DNA of 64,000 nucleotides from Ga0077530 sp046293075 (lineage in GTDB: Bacteria; Pseudomonadota; Alphaproteobacteria; Rhizobiales; Hyphomicrobiaceae). Under the pieces are notes generated by a model. It worked only from the letters and a program-made list of their open reading frames with translations, had not been told where the DNA came from and ran no database searches. Position 1 is the first letter of the stretch, and the number at the start of each line of letters is the position of its first letter. Position numbers and translations under genes: made by a program. This document shows positions 54,487-62,650 of the stretch, piece by piece. The stretch lies in contig JBKBPL010000008.1 of assembly GCA_046293075.1 (NCBI GenBank), forward strand, positions 1 through 64,000, written 5' to 3'.

Positions 54487-55869
54487 TCAGAATGCATATT
54501 CCGTGAAGACGCGGCGGACGTCGCCCTTCCAGGGGCCATGGTAGGCCTCGAGCAGTTGCTCGGCGATGGTGCGGCCTGAGGCGACAATCTCCTCGACGGG
54601 GGCCAGATACTCCCGCTCATCGCTGCCGGCTGCATTCTTGCGCGCCCGCGCGGCGAGGCCTCCCCGCGCGATGGCCACCGCTTCGCGCGCAACATCCAGC
54701 ACCTTGCCCTTCCGGAAGGGCGTCTTGAGCGCCAACCGCGGTACGCTGTCGCGCAGCGCCTGCCGCTCCTCTGCCGTCCAGTCCTTCACCAGCGACCAAG
54801 CGGCCTCAAGCGCACTGTCGTCGTAGAGCAGCCCGACCCAGAAGGCGGGGAGTGCGCAGATGCGCCGCCAGCGCCCGCCATCGGCACCGCGCATCTCTAG
54901 GAAGCGCTTCAACCGCACCTCCGGAAAGAGCGTCGTCAAATGATCCGACCAGTCATCGATGGTCGGCCGCTCACCGGGCAGCGCGGCGAGCTTGCCATCC
55001 ATAAAGTCCCGGAATGAGGCGCCGGCGACGTCGATATAGTCACCGTCGCGGTAGACGAAGTACATGGGCACGTCGAGCGCGTAGTCGGCATAGCGTTCGA
55101 AGCTCATACCGTCCTCGAACACGAACGGCAACATCCCCGTGCGCCGCCTGTCCGTGTCGCGCCAGACCTCGCTGCGCATGGAGAGAAAGCCATTGGGCTT
55201 TCCTTCTGTGAAAGGCGAGGCCGCGAAGATCGCCGTCGCGATCGGCTGCAATGCCAGCGAAACGCGCAGCTTCTTGACCATGTCAGCTTCGCTGCCGAAG
55301 TCGAGGTTCACCTGGATCGTCGCCGTCCGGTACATCATGTCGAGACCACGCGCACCGACGGTCGGCATGTAGCGGGTCATGACCGCATAGCGGCGCTTTG
55401 GCATCTGCGGCGTCTCTTCACGTGTCCAGAGCGGGGAAAAGCCGAGCCCCAGAAATCCGACGCCCAGATCCCTGCCGATCGCGCTCACCTGGTCGAGGTG
55501 CAACTGGGTCTCGTCTGCAACCTCGTGGAGGTCGGCGAGCGGGGCGCCCGACAGCTCGAACTGCCCGCCGGGCTCCAGGGACACCGTCGCCTGCGGCTCG
55601 CCCTCCGGGCGCTTCAGGGCAATGATGTTCTCGCCCTCCATGATCGGCAGCCAGCCGTAGCGCGCAATCAGCGCCTCGAGGATGGCGCGGATGCCGCGCG
55701 GCCCCTCGTAGGGCACAGGCCTCAGGTCATCGGTGCGGAAGACGATCTTTTCGTGCTCGGTGCCGATGCGCCATTGCTCGGCCGGTTTGCAGCCGGCGGC
55801 AATCCAGTCGACGAGATCGGCGCGCGAGCGCACCATCGGGGAGGGCGCACCGTCCTGGCGGGTAGACAT
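54487..55869 (-). CDS. gshA: Glutamate--cysteine ligase (alphaproteobacterial/plant type)
   Basis: This 460-residue enzyme makes gamma-glutamylcysteine, the first step of glutathione synthesis. Family signatures are R-I-G-T-E-H-E-K, M-E-G-E-N-I-I-A-L, S-L-E-P-G-G-Q-F-E-L-S-G-A, M-P-K-R-R-Y-A-V-M-T-R-Y-M-P, and the C-terminal R-F-L-E-M-R-G-A-D-G-G. The plant-type enzymes are redox regulated by disulfides. The ATG at 55869 fits family length; the long open frame upstream to 56121 lacks coding character. gshB is not nearby. It is next to ahcY on the same strand but separated by a stem-loop. Confidence 0.95.
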   Translation of the reverse strand: MSTRQDGAPSPMVRSRADLVDWIAAGCKPAEQWRIGTEHEKIVFRTDDLRPVPYEGPRGIRAILEALIARYGWLPIMEGENIIALKRPEGEPQATVSLEPGGQFELSGAPLADLHEVADETQLHLDQVSAIGRDLGVGFLGLGFSPLWTREETPQMPKRRYAVMTRYMPTVGARGLDMMYRTATIQVNLDFGSEADMVKKLRVSLALQPIATAIFAASPFTEGKPNGFLSMRSEVWRDTDRRRTGMLPFVFEDGMSFERYADYALDVPMYFVYRDGDYIDVAGASFRDFMDGKLAALPGERPTIDDWSDHLTTLFPEVRLKRFLEMRGADGGRWRRICALPAFWVGLLYDDSALEAAWSLVKDWTAEERQALRDSVPRLALKTPFRKGKVLDVAREAVAIARGGLAARARKNAAGSDEREYLAPVEEIVASGRTIAEQLLEAYHGPWKGDVRRVFTEYAF

Positions 55870-56213
55870 TCGACGTTTCCTCGTGAGCCTGGCCCCGCGG
55901 GGCGTGCGGCGTGTTGCCGTCTTATGAACGACCGGCCCCCCTCCAAACAAGGGGCGAAATTGAACCGGTCGAACCGACGCCAAGCCGATGCGATTGTGTC
56001 CGCCCGCATCCGAATGCCCGGGCACCGGGGGCGAATATGGGCCGGGCCTTGCCGTTCGGGCAGAGCGGCTGGAGCATGTCAAAGCCGCGTCCAGCGCGCG
56101 GCCACCCCCGGGTTGCAGCACCCATCCTCAGGCCGCCAGCCTGATAACACGAATGGGCGCCTGTGGGGCGCCCATCCTGAAGATCGCGGCCGGCCAAAGC
56201 CGAGGGCCGGGCA
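55870..56213. other. Intergenic region between ahcY and gshA
   Basis: About 345 non-coding bases separate the ahcY stop from the gshA start on the same strand. The ahcY-proximal end holds a perfect hairpin (56153-56175). The remainder should contain the gshA promoter, but I see no clear -35/-10 pair. Open frames through it are antisense or composition artefacts. Confidence 0.45.
56153..56175. terminator. Perfect 9-bp hairpin downstream of ahcY
   Basis: ATGGGCGCC (56153-56161) and GGCGCCCAT (56167-56175) are exact inverted repeats around a 5-base loop. The hairpin lies 39 bases past the ahcY stop. It is followed on the minus strand by TTCGTGTT rather than a solid T-run, so it may end or stabilise the ahcY transcript. 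Confidence 0.5.
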
Positions 56214-57626
56214 TCAATAGCGGTAGTGGTCGGACTTGAACGGACCTGCCGGGCTCACACCGATATAGGCCGCCTGCTCGTCGCTAAGCTTGGTCAGCTT
56301 CACGCCGATCTTCTTCAGGTGCAGCATGGCAACCTTCTCGTCGAGGTGCTTGGGCAGCACATAGACTTGCTTCTTGTACCTGCCGTCCTTGTTGTTGGCC
56401 CAGAGTTCGATCTGCGCAAGCGTCTGATTGGTGAACGACGCCGACATGACGAACGAGGGATGCCCCATGGCATTGCCGAGATTCACGAGGCGGCCCTCGG
56501 ACAGCAGAATGATGCGCTTGCCGTCCGGGAACTCGATCTCGTCGACCTGCGGCTTGATGTTGACCCACTTGAAGTTCTTGAGGCCCGCGACCTGGATCTC
56601 GTTATCGAAGTGCCCGATGTTGCACACGATGGCGCGGTCCTTCATGGCCCGCATATGCTCGACGGTGATGACATCCTTGTTGCCGGTCGCAGTAACGAAG
56701 ATGTCGGCGCGCGGGGCCGCCTCCTCCATGGTCGTCACTTCATAGCCTTCCATGGCCGCCTGCAGCGCGCAGATCGGATCAACCTCGGAGACCATCACCC
56801 GGCAGCCAGCCTGGCGAAGCGATGCCGCCGAGCCCTTGCCCACATCGCCAAAGCCGGCAACCATCGCGACCTTGCCCGCCATCATGACGTCTGTACCGCG
56901 GCGGATGCCGTCGACGAGCGATTCGCGGCAGCCATAGAGATTGTCGAACTTGGATTTCGTCACGCTGTCATTGACGTTGATTGCCGGGAATAACAGCGTG
57001 CCTTTCTTTTGCATCTCGTAGAGGCGATGGACGCCGGTTGTCGTCTCCTCCGACACGCCCTTGATGTTCTTCGCGATCTCGGCGAACCAGCCCTTCGGCT
57101 TCTCTTTGAGCGTCTTCTTCAAGAGGGCGAACAGGATCTGCTCTTCCTCAGAACCTGCCTTGTCGAGGAATGCCGTATCGCCGCTCTCCGCCCGTACGCC
57201 AAGGTGCACGAAGAGCGTCGCATCGCCGCCGTCGTCGAGGATCATGTTCGGCGTGCCGCCGTCGCCCCACTCGAAGAGCTTGCGCGTGTAGTCCCAGTAG
57301 TCGACGAGGCTCTCGCCCTTCCAGGCGAAGACGGGAATGCCAGCGGCGGCGATCGCGGCGGCCGCATGGTCCTGCGTCGAGTAGATATTGCAGGACACCC
57401 AGCGGATGTCGGCGCCGAGCGCCTTCAGTGTTTCGATCAGCACCGCCGTCTGAATCGTCATATGGAGAGAGCCGGCAATGCGCGCGCCCTTGAGCGGCTG
57501 CTTCGGCCCGTACTCCTCGCGTGTCGCCATCAGACCAGGCATCTCGGTTTCGGCGATGGCGATCTCCTTGCGGCCCCAGTCGGCGAGGGCAATATCCTTG
57601 ACGATGTAGTCCTTGGTGCTCGGCAT
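56214..57626 (-). CDS. ahcY: Adenosylhomocysteinase
   Basis: AhcY (470 residues) hydrolyses S-adenosylhomocysteine to adenosine and homocysteine, removing the product inhibitor of methyltransferases. It has the family's NAD-binding domain with V-A-G-F-G-D-V-G-K-G-S-A. The substrate domain has the C-N-I-Y-S-T-Q-D-H-A-A-A-A-I and N-M-I-L-D-D-G-G-D signatures. The N-terminus A-L-A-D-W-G-R-K-E-I and the C-terminal S-D-H-Y-R-Y are diagnostic. A palindrome about 130 bases upstream (57755-57770) resembles SahR operators. It would serve the methyltransferases at 4.8-6.1 kb, among others. Confidence 0.97.
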   Translation of the reverse strand: MPSTKDYIVKDIALADWGRKEIAIAETEMPGLMATREEYGPKQPLKGARIAGSLHMTIQTAVLIETLKALGADIRWVSCNIYSTQDHAAAAIAAAGIPVFAWKGESLVDYWDYTRKLFEWGDGGTPNMILDDGGDATLFVHLGVRAESGDTAFLDKAGSEEEQILFALLKKTLKEKPKGWFAEIAKNIKGVSEETTTGVHRLYEMQKKGTLLFPAINVNDSVTKSKFDNLYGCRESLVDGIRRGTDVMMAGKVAMVAGFGDVGKGSAASLRQAGCRVMVSEVDPICALQAAMEGYEVTTMEEAAPRADIFVTATGNKDVITVEHMRAMKDRAIVCNIGHFDNEIQVAGLKNFKWVNIKPQVDEIEFPDGKRIILLSEGRLVNLGNAMGHPSFVMSASFTNQTLAQIELWANNKDGRYKKQVYVLPKHLDEKVAMLHLKKIGVKLTKLSDEQAAYIGVSPAGPFKSDHYRY

Positions 57627-57754
57627 GAGGCGCCTTTCTGGAACGCGTGATGGCCACTAGCCCGGCACAACGCCAGCACTTCACCAATGCTTGCGCGCGG
57701 GCAGGAATGGATCGGCGCTGTATAGCGGGAGAGCCAAGGCGCCGCAAGGCGCAT

Positions 57755-57770
57755 ATAAAGAAATCTTTAT
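57755..57770. promoter_or_regulatory. Palindromic operator upstream of ahcY (SahR-like)
   Basis: ATAAAGA-AA-TCTTTAT has exact 7-base inverted arms around a 2-base centre and is strikingly AT-rich for this genome. It lies about 130 bases upstream of the ahcY start. SahR, an ArsR-family repressor responsive to S-adenosylhomocysteine, controls ahcY in many proteobacteria through a palindrome of this kind. Confidence 0.55.
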
Positions 57771-57802
57771 GTCTTTCTGCTGCCTCCGCGTCGCGCCATC
57801 CG

Positions 57803-58390
57803 CTACTTCTTGCCTTTGGCCTTCACCTTCTTTGCTGCCGGCTTGCGCTCGGGCAGTGGCGGCGCATTGGCCGCGACCTGCCCTTCGGACAGCACCAACG
57901 CGCTGCACTCAAGGGTGCCCGAGCGGGCCCAGCGTGCGACATCCGCGCGCATCGCGTGCGCGAGCGTCTCAGGAATGCGCCGGCTCTCCGCCACGAGGCT
58001 TGAGCCCTCGCCTTCCCTGGTGATTGAGACGATGAAGACCTTGCCGCCACGCGGGCTCGGCTGATCGGGCGTGCGCACGTGAACGGCAACTTCGGCCGCA
58101 CCGCCCTCGCTGTCAGGGGCCAGTTCGCCCTCAAAGACAAAAGCCTTCTCCAGCGGCTTGCCCGGACCAAACCAGCAGGCCTTAGCGCCGCGGGCGACCC
58201 GCGAGTAGATCTCGGATGTGCTTTCGGCGTGGCTGCTGCTGTGATTGCCGAGCGAGACCGAGGTCGGCAAACTTGCCGTCTTGAGGACGCCGGACCCTTC
58301 GCACCCGGCGACGGCAAGCGACACCAGACCCGCAAGTGCACCCTGCCGCACGATAGCTCTCCGCGGTCCCCATCTCACGGCGCCCCCCAT
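57803..58390 (-). CDS. Putative lipoprotein
   Basis: This 195-residue protein has a signal peptide with lipobox L-A-V-A-G-C near residue 30, so it is probably lipid-anchored. The mature domain contains G-A-K-A-C-W-F-G-P-G-K-P-L, V-F-E-G-E-L-A-P, strand-rich V-F-I-V-S-I-T-R-E-G, and a Lys/Ala-rich C-terminus K-K-V-K-A-K-G-K-K. Envelope function is likely; the family is not recognised. The ATG at 58390 was chosen for the signal peptide, since the frame stays open far upstream. It lies just upstream of ahcY on the same strand, and the ahcY operator sits between its stop and ahcY. Confidence 0.65.
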   Translation of the reverse strand: MGGAVRWGPRRAIVRQGALAGLVSLAVAGCEGSGVLKTASLPTSVSLGNHSSSHAESTSEIYSRVARGAKACWFGPGKPLEKAFVFEGELAPDSEGGAAEVAVHVRTPDQPSPRGGKVFIVSITREGEGSSLVAESRRIPETLAHAMRADVARWARSGTLECSALVLSEGQVAANAPPLPERKPAAKKVKAKGKK

Positions 58391-58591
58391 CTCATCATCC
58401 GGCGCGTCCCCAAGCCGTGAGCAACGATCCCAGAGCCGGCCGAAGCTGGCAAGTACGGCGATGCCACTGTAGATAACGCATTGTCGGCCGATGACCGTTC
58501 CTTCTCGGCCCGCACCCGACACAACCTCGACAGGGGCGTGCGCGTAGCGTAAAGGCGGGGCCAAACTTAATGCGCGCCAGGGAGGCAAACC

Positions 58592-59578
58592 ATGCCGTCG
58601 TTCAAAGGACTGCTGTTGACGAAGGGAGAGGCCGGCCCAATCGCCACCTGGGCGGAGCTGACCGATGCCGACCTCATGGACGGCGACGTGACGGTCCGCG
58701 TCACGCACTCGACAATCAACTACAAGGACGGCCTCGCCATCACCGGTAATGCGCCGGTCGTGCGCCGCTGGCCGATGATCCCCGGTATCGACTTCGCAGG
58801 CGAGGTCATCGTTTCCAACAATCCTGCTTTCAAGGTCGGCGACGGCGTCATTCTGAACGGCTGGGGCGTCGGGGAAACGCACCTTGGCGGCTACGCCGAG
58901 CGCGCGCGCGTCAGAGGCGATTGGCTTGTGCCGCGGCCAGCCGCATTTACGCCGGCGCAGGCCATGGCGATCGGAACTGCCGGCTACACGGCCATGCTGT
59001 GCGTCCTGGCGCTCGAACGCCACGATATCACGCCTGACCGCGGCCCGGTGCTCGTGACCGGCGCGGCAGGCGGCGTGGGCTCGGTCGCCATCGCACTGCT
59101 CGCGAAGCTCGGCTACACAGTGATCGCCTCCACGGGGCGCACCACAGAAGCGGGCTATCTCAAAGATCTGGGCGCGAGCGAAATCATCGACCGCGCCGAG
59201 TTGTCCGGCCCGGCGCGACCGCTCGGCAAGGAACGGTGGGCTGGCGCCGTCGATGCCGTCGGCTCCCACACGCTCGCCAACGTTCTCTCGATGACGAAGT
59301 ACGATGGCTGTGTTGCCGCCTGTGGGCTTGCGCAAGGCATGGACCTGCCCTCGTCCGTGGCACCGTTCATCCTGCGCGGCGTGACTCTCGCTGGCGTCGA
59401 CAGTGTCATGGCCCCGACCGCCCGCCGCCTCGATGCTTGGGCCCGCCTTGCCCGCGACCTCGACCTCGACAAGCTCGACGCACTCACCGTCACGCGGCCG
59501 ATCGGCGACGTCGTGAAGCTCGCGCCGGAGATCCTCGCCGGCAAGGTCCGCGGCCGCGTCGTGCTCGAAATCGGGTAG
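58592..59578 (+). CDS. acuI: Acrylyl-CoA reductase (NADPH), AcuI/YhdH family
   Basis: This is a 328-residue zinc-independent medium-chain dehydrogenase/reductase. The N-terminal domain has S-T-I-N-Y-K-D-G-L-A-I-T-G and I-P-G-I-D-F-A-G-E-V, both typical of YhdH/AcuI. The nucleotide fold shows V-T-G-A-A-G-G-V-G-S-V-A. D-A-V-G-S-H-T-L-A-N and C-G-L-A-Q-G-M-D-L-P-S-S-V-A-P-F-I-L-R-G-V complete the family signature. AcuI reduces acrylyl-CoA to propionyl-CoA, detoxifying acrylate and feeding propionyl-CoA carboxylase. It is divergent from the lipoprotein gene. Confidence 0.92.
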   Translation: MPSFKGLLLTKGEAGPIATWAELTDADLMDGDVTVRVTHSTINYKDGLAITGNAPVVRRWPMIPGIDFAGEVIVSNNPAFKVGDGVILNGWGVGETHLGGYAERARVRGDWLVPRPAAFTPAQAMAIGTAGYTAMLCVLALERHDITPDRGPVLVTGAAGGVGSVAIALLAKLGYTVIASTGRTTEAGYLKDLGASEIIDRAELSGPARPLGKERWAGAVDAVGSHTLANVLSMTKYDGCVAACGLAQGMDLPSSVAPFILRGVTLAGVDSVMAPTARRLDAWARLARDLDLDKLDALTVTRPIGDVVKLAPEILAGKVRGRVVLEIG

Positions 59579-59618
59579 GCTCAATACGGTCGGGATTCAT
59601 CGCGACGAAAACAAGGGC

Positions 59619-60902
59619 TCACGAACCGGCGAAATGGCCAACAAACCCTGACCAGCCGTTGGGGCCGAGCATGAAGCCAGCGTTCGTCGCGAACAGCAAG
59701 AGGCAGAGCAGGGCGAGCACCCGTCGCTTCGCCGGAAAGCGTGAGGCCGCAAACGGCGCCAGCAGGATCAGCCAATGCACGATGGTGACCGCCGGACTGA
59801 ACAGCAGCGCCTCGGTGGGGTTGAAGATGAAGAAGAACACGGCCCGAACCAGCGCGTAGGCGGCGAGCGGTAACAGGAGCCCGCCAGCAGGTCCAAGACT
59901 CGCCGCGCGATAGCGGGGCAACAGGCTCGCGGCCCCGATCACGGCAATCACGATGAGCGTGGAAAGTGCGAGCGGCGACGCCGAATAGGCCAGCAGGGTC
60001 GATGCGAAGTATCCACCGGCCTGCGGCCACTGCAGCGCATAGGGCGTCGGGGCCACCAGATTGAAGAAGAACCAGTTCGCGATGAAGCCATGAATGGTCG
60101 CGATCCCGTAGTCGTTCTTCACTAGGTAAAAGAGAAACATGCTGACGTGCGACTTTGCTTCTGGATCGCCGCTTGTCGGAACGAGCCAGCCGTTCACGAT
60201 TACCTCGAGCACAACCCAGGCGACGAGCACAGCCGGCGCATGGGCGGTGAGCCAGCGGACGTGCCGCCAGTCGAGGCCGCGCGCCCGCAGCACGTCGAGA
60301 ACGGGGATCGCGAGCAGGAACGCGGCGGCGATTTCATTGAGGCAAGCGAGCGCCAGGATCGCAGAGAGGGCGATCACGCCGGACACGCTCCAACGCTCGC
60401 GAAGTCGGATGTATGCCGCGATGTAGAGGACGGACAATGTTGCAGTGACGATCTTGGACTCCGGAATACTGGAGAAGTACCAGACCCCGAGTGAGCTGGC
60501 GTAGAGGATACCGCCGAGGAGCGCGTAGCCTCTCGGGAGTAGCACTGCAAACGCCGACATGGCGGCCCAGACACCGAGTGCGCCGACGGTCGCAAACATG
60601 GCTTTGAGAAGCGTTGCCGGGGCGAGCCAGAAGGTGAGCGGTGCGAAGATCTTCATCCATGTGAGCCCCAGCGCAGTGGTCACCGGATGAAAGCGAGCCG
60701 CGCGGTGATGGACGTGCATGTCGGCCAGCATGGCATAGTGGTGTGAGTCAGCGCCGAAGTGCCATGCCGCCTCGCGCGCATCGAGCAGAACCGCCGTGAG
60801 CCAGTAGATCCCGAAGGCGACGAACGCCACCAGGAGCGCCCCGGTCGTCAGCGCCCCACGACCTGCGTTCTCTCCTGCCCGCTCCGCTTCATAAATGGTC
60901 AT
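59619..60902 (-). CDS. Polytopic membrane protein (GT-C-like topology)
   Basis: The 427-residue protein has roughly 10 hydrophobic segments. After helix 1 a periplasmic loop contains F-G-A-D-S-H-H-Y-A-M-L-A-D-M, whose acidic/His residues recall the first-loop aspartate of GT-C glycosyltransferases. Y-A-S-S-L-G-V-W-Y-F-S-S-I-P-E-S-K lies in another loop. No family is firmly recognised. The ATG at 60902 lies inside an 11-bp direct repeat (60897-60924). It converges on acuI. Confidence 0.65.
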   Translation of the reverse strand: MTIYEAERAGENAGRGALTTGALLVAFVAFGIYWLTAVLLDAREAAWHFGADSHHYAMLADMHVHHRAARFHPVTTALGLTWMKIFAPLTFWLAPATLLKAMFATVGALGVWAAMSAFAVLLPRGYALLGGILYASSLGVWYFSSIPESKIVTATLSVLYIAAYIRLRERWSVSGVIALSAILALACLNEIAAAFLLAIPVLDVLRARGLDWRHVRWLTAHAPAVLVAWVVLEVIVNGWLVPTSGDPEAKSHVSMFLFYLVKNDYGIATIHGFIANWFFFNLVAPTPYALQWPQAGGYFASTLLAYSASPLALSTLIVIAVIGAASLLPRYRAASLGPAGGLLLPLAAYALVRAVFFFIFNPTEALLFSPAVTIVHWLILLAPFAASRFPAKRRVLALLCLLLFATNAGFMLGPNGWSGFVGHFAGS

Positions 60903-60924
60903 CTTAGATACACGGTCATCTTAG
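60897..60924. repeat. 11-bp direct repeat at a start codon
   Basis: GGTCATCTTAG occurs at 60897-60907 and again at 60914-60924, a 17-base period. The first copy contains the start codon (CAT on this strand) of the membrane protein gene. It may be a small duplication or a pair of regulator sites. Confidence 0.5.
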
Positions 60925-61280
60925 TAGTAACGGCATTGGGCGCGCGTTCGCTCATTCTTTCTACCTGGCGCCCGGCCACGGGGGCCCGGCAATGACCGAT
61001 GAAAGCAGCGCAAAGCCTCAAGCGGCGATGCGGCCGACAGGGTGCACCGATGACGAGGCTCAGTGCCTGGCGTACCTTGCGGGCCATAAGATGAACGGCG
61101 CCACAATGGTGTGCCCCCCAGTGGGCCCGGCGCCCAGGATTCCCTGCGGGCCCTCGTCCTCACGCTTGCGGTAGCAAGCGTAGACGGCGAGGCCCGCGCA
61201 AGCAAAGTAGCGCAACCTTGAACGGAGAGGCACAACTCTTAAAGGTTGTGGCTGCACGATAGGGATCCCGGCGCGCCGAT
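60903..61280. other. Hairpin-rich gene-free stretch
   Basis: About 380 bases between divergent genes. Two inverted repeats stand out: ACGCTTGC-GGTA-GCAAGCGT at 61162-61181, and CAACCTT (61213-61219) with AAGGTTG (61242-61248). Short frames occur on both strands (60992-61174 plus, 61060-61257 minus), but neither has a convincing protein character. A structured RNA is possible but I could not match any known class. Confidence 0.4.
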
Positions 61281-62012
61281 ATGCATCACAGCTATCTCGA
61301 GGCCATCAAGTCCTTTGAGGGCTTCACGCCCAAGGCTGCCTGGGACTATGCCCAGTTCAGCAACGGATACGGTACGAAAGCCCTCTATCCGGGCGAGGCG
61401 ATTACCCCCGAGGAGGCCGAGCGACGCTTCGCTGCCGAGATTGCGGCAGCACGCGCCATTGTCGAAAAGCACGCCGCCGGCTGGGACGAGGGGACAAAGG
61501 CCGCCCTCACCTCACTGACCTTCAATGCAGGCACCCGCTGGATTGCGAGCGGGCTCGGCGAAGCCGTGCGCAACCAGGATATCGAAGCCGTCAAGGAGCG
61601 CTTCCTCCAGTACACGAAAGCCGGGGGCGAGGTCCTGCCCGGCCTCGTCCGCCGCCGCCTTGCCGAGCTCGACTGGATCGGGAGCGGCGGAGCCCCAACC
61701 GGCCAACCGGCACGGCCGGCACCCGCCATTGCTGCAGGTCCACCGCCGCCACCGGTCCCGGCGATCTCGCCTTCGACCGCGGCCGCCCCACCGGGCGACA
61801 CCGCGCAGCCCAAGCTATCCCATCCTCAGAACCTAGCGTCCCTCCGCGATGGGGAGGCAACAGAACCGACGGGCGAGAGCACCGATACGCGATCGGCGCA
61901 AGCACTGTCGATGTTCCTCACATTGATGTTCGACCTGCAGATGCGCTCCGCGCTCGCCGACCCGCTGAAATCGGCGGAAACACGCTCCGAGCGCCAGGAG
62001 CGCACGACCTGA
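61281..62012 (+). CDS. GH24 lysozyme-like protein with low-complexity tail
   Basis: The 243-residue protein starts with a phage-T4-type lysozyme (glycoside hydrolase 24) domain of about 135 residues. F-E-G-F places the catalytic Glu13, followed by W-D-Y-A-Q-F-S-N-G-Y-G-T-K-A with the second acidic residue Asp22. Y-P-G-E-A-I-T-P-E-E-A and L-T-S-L-T-F-N-A-G-T-R-W are typical too. The remainder is a Pro/Ala-rich linker and an acidic tail ending with a helix around L-S-M-F-L-T-L-M-F-D. No signal peptide is visible. The nearby rod-binding protein lacks a muramidase domain, so this enzyme may open murein for the flagellar rod. Confidence 0.8.
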   Translation: MHHSYLEAIKSFEGFTPKAAWDYAQFSNGYGTKALYPGEAITPEEAERRFAAEIAAARAIVEKHAAGWDEGTKAALTSLTFNAGTRWIASGLGEAVRNQDIEAVKERFLQYTKAGGEVLPGLVRRRLAELDWIGSGGAPTGQPARPAPAIAAGPPPPPVPAISPSTAAAPPGDTAQPKLSHPQNLASLRDGEATEPTGESTDTRSAQALSMFLTLMFDLQMRSALADPLKSAETRSERQERTT

Positions 62013-62021
62013 GCCAGGCGA

Positions 62022-62037
62022 TTAACCCTCGGCTAAC
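62022..62037. promoter_or_regulatory. Near-match to a CtrA box
   Basis: TTAA-N7-CTAAC matches the CtrA recognition sequence TTAA-N7-TTAAC at all but one defined base. It is 55 bases upstream of the 84-residue ORF and adjacent to motility genes, which CtrA commonly controls in alphaproteobacteria. Confidence 0.35.
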
Positions 62038-62091
62038 CAAAGAACCACAATTCACCCAATCTTAGCGGTTTCTCAGCCGCCGGCCGGCACT

Positions 62092-62346
62092 ATGGCCGGC
62101 ATGATCGACGAGAAGAAATACGAGCGCATCGTGCAGCGCATTGCCCAACTCGGCGCTTGGCTCGAGGAGGAGGCGCCGTACGCGCTCGCCGATCAGCGCC
62201 ATCTCGAGCCCCACTCGCCCGAGCAGGCGTACTGGCATCTCGGCTATCACCGGGGTCTCAGCGATATGCTCTCGTTTCTCAAAGAACGTGCTGAAGACAG
62301 TGAGGGCATTGCCAGTCCGTCCCGCGTGGCCGGATTGGATGAATGA
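62092..62346 (+). CDS. Small hypothetical protein
   Basis: This 84-residue soluble, acidic, helical protein shows K-K-Y-E-R-I-V-Q-R-I-A-Q-L, W-L-E-E-E-A-P-Y and A-Y-W-H-L-G-Y-H-R-G-L-S-D-M-L. I do not recognise a family. ATG codons at 62092 and 62101 are both possible starts. Its 3' end overlaps the 3' end of the minus-strand GIY-YIG-like gene by 68 bases. A CtrA-like site lies upstream. Confidence 0.6.
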   Translation: MAGMIDEKKYERIVQRIAQLGAWLEEEAPYALADQRHLEPHSPEQAYWHLGYHRGLSDMLSFLKERAEDSEGIASPSRVAGLDE

Positions 62347-62623
62347 TGGTCGATGGCGGCCTCAGCGCGTGAAACAGTGCGCACTCCTGCAGGAAGGCCT
62401 CATGCGCGCTGGTCATCACTGCATACTTGAACATGGCGCTTGAACCAATCAACTCGCTCAGGCGCGCGCGCACGTCGTAGTCGTCCCGTCCAACGCTCTG
62501 CACCCGGAACCGCCCCTCACCGTCGATATATCCGAGGGCGAATATGCCCGAGCGCGCCTTCGGCAGCACGCGCTGAATCGCATCGAAAGAGAGGGCGTGC
62601 GGACCCTTAAGCGTTACCATCAT
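62279..62623 (-). CDS. GIY-YIG-like small protein with C-terminal zinc motif
   Basis: This 114-residue protein resembles a minimal GIY-YIG-type fold. S-G-I-F-A-L-G-Y-I-D and, about ten residues on, V-Q-S-V-G-R-D-D-Y-D-V-R-A-R-L sit where GIY and YIG plus the following arginine belong. A glutamate in the C-terminal helix (E-A-F-L-Q-E-C-A-L-F-H) follows. The end H-P-I-R-P-R-G-T-D-W-Q-C-P-H-C-L offers Cys/His ligands for zinc. AAGGGGAC precedes the ATG pair at 62620/62623. It is the last gene of the minus-strand motility operon, 27 bases after the FliL-like gene. Nuclease activity is not established. Confidence 0.6.
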   Translation of the reverse strand: MMVTLKGPHALSFDAIQRVLPKARSGIFALGYIDGEGRFRVQSVGRDDYDVRARLSELIGSSAMFKYAVMTSAHEAFLQECALFHALRPPSTIIHPIRPRGTDWQCPHCLQHVL

Positions 62624-62650
62624 CTGGTGTCCCCTTGGCGCCACCAGGCA

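Noticed and set aside
57627..57802. SAM or SAH riboswitch in the ahcY leader
   Set aside because: I could not find the conserved riboswitch core sequences; the palindrome better fits a protein operator.
57803..59584. 593-residue minus-strand open frame continuing through acuI
   Set aside because: Only the last 195 residues have protein character with a lipoprotein signal; the upstream part is antisense to acuI.
60992..61257. Small ORFs on both strands before the lysozyme gene
   Set aside because: The two frames overlap each other, lack good ribosome sites and show no recognisable domain, so neither is called as a gene.
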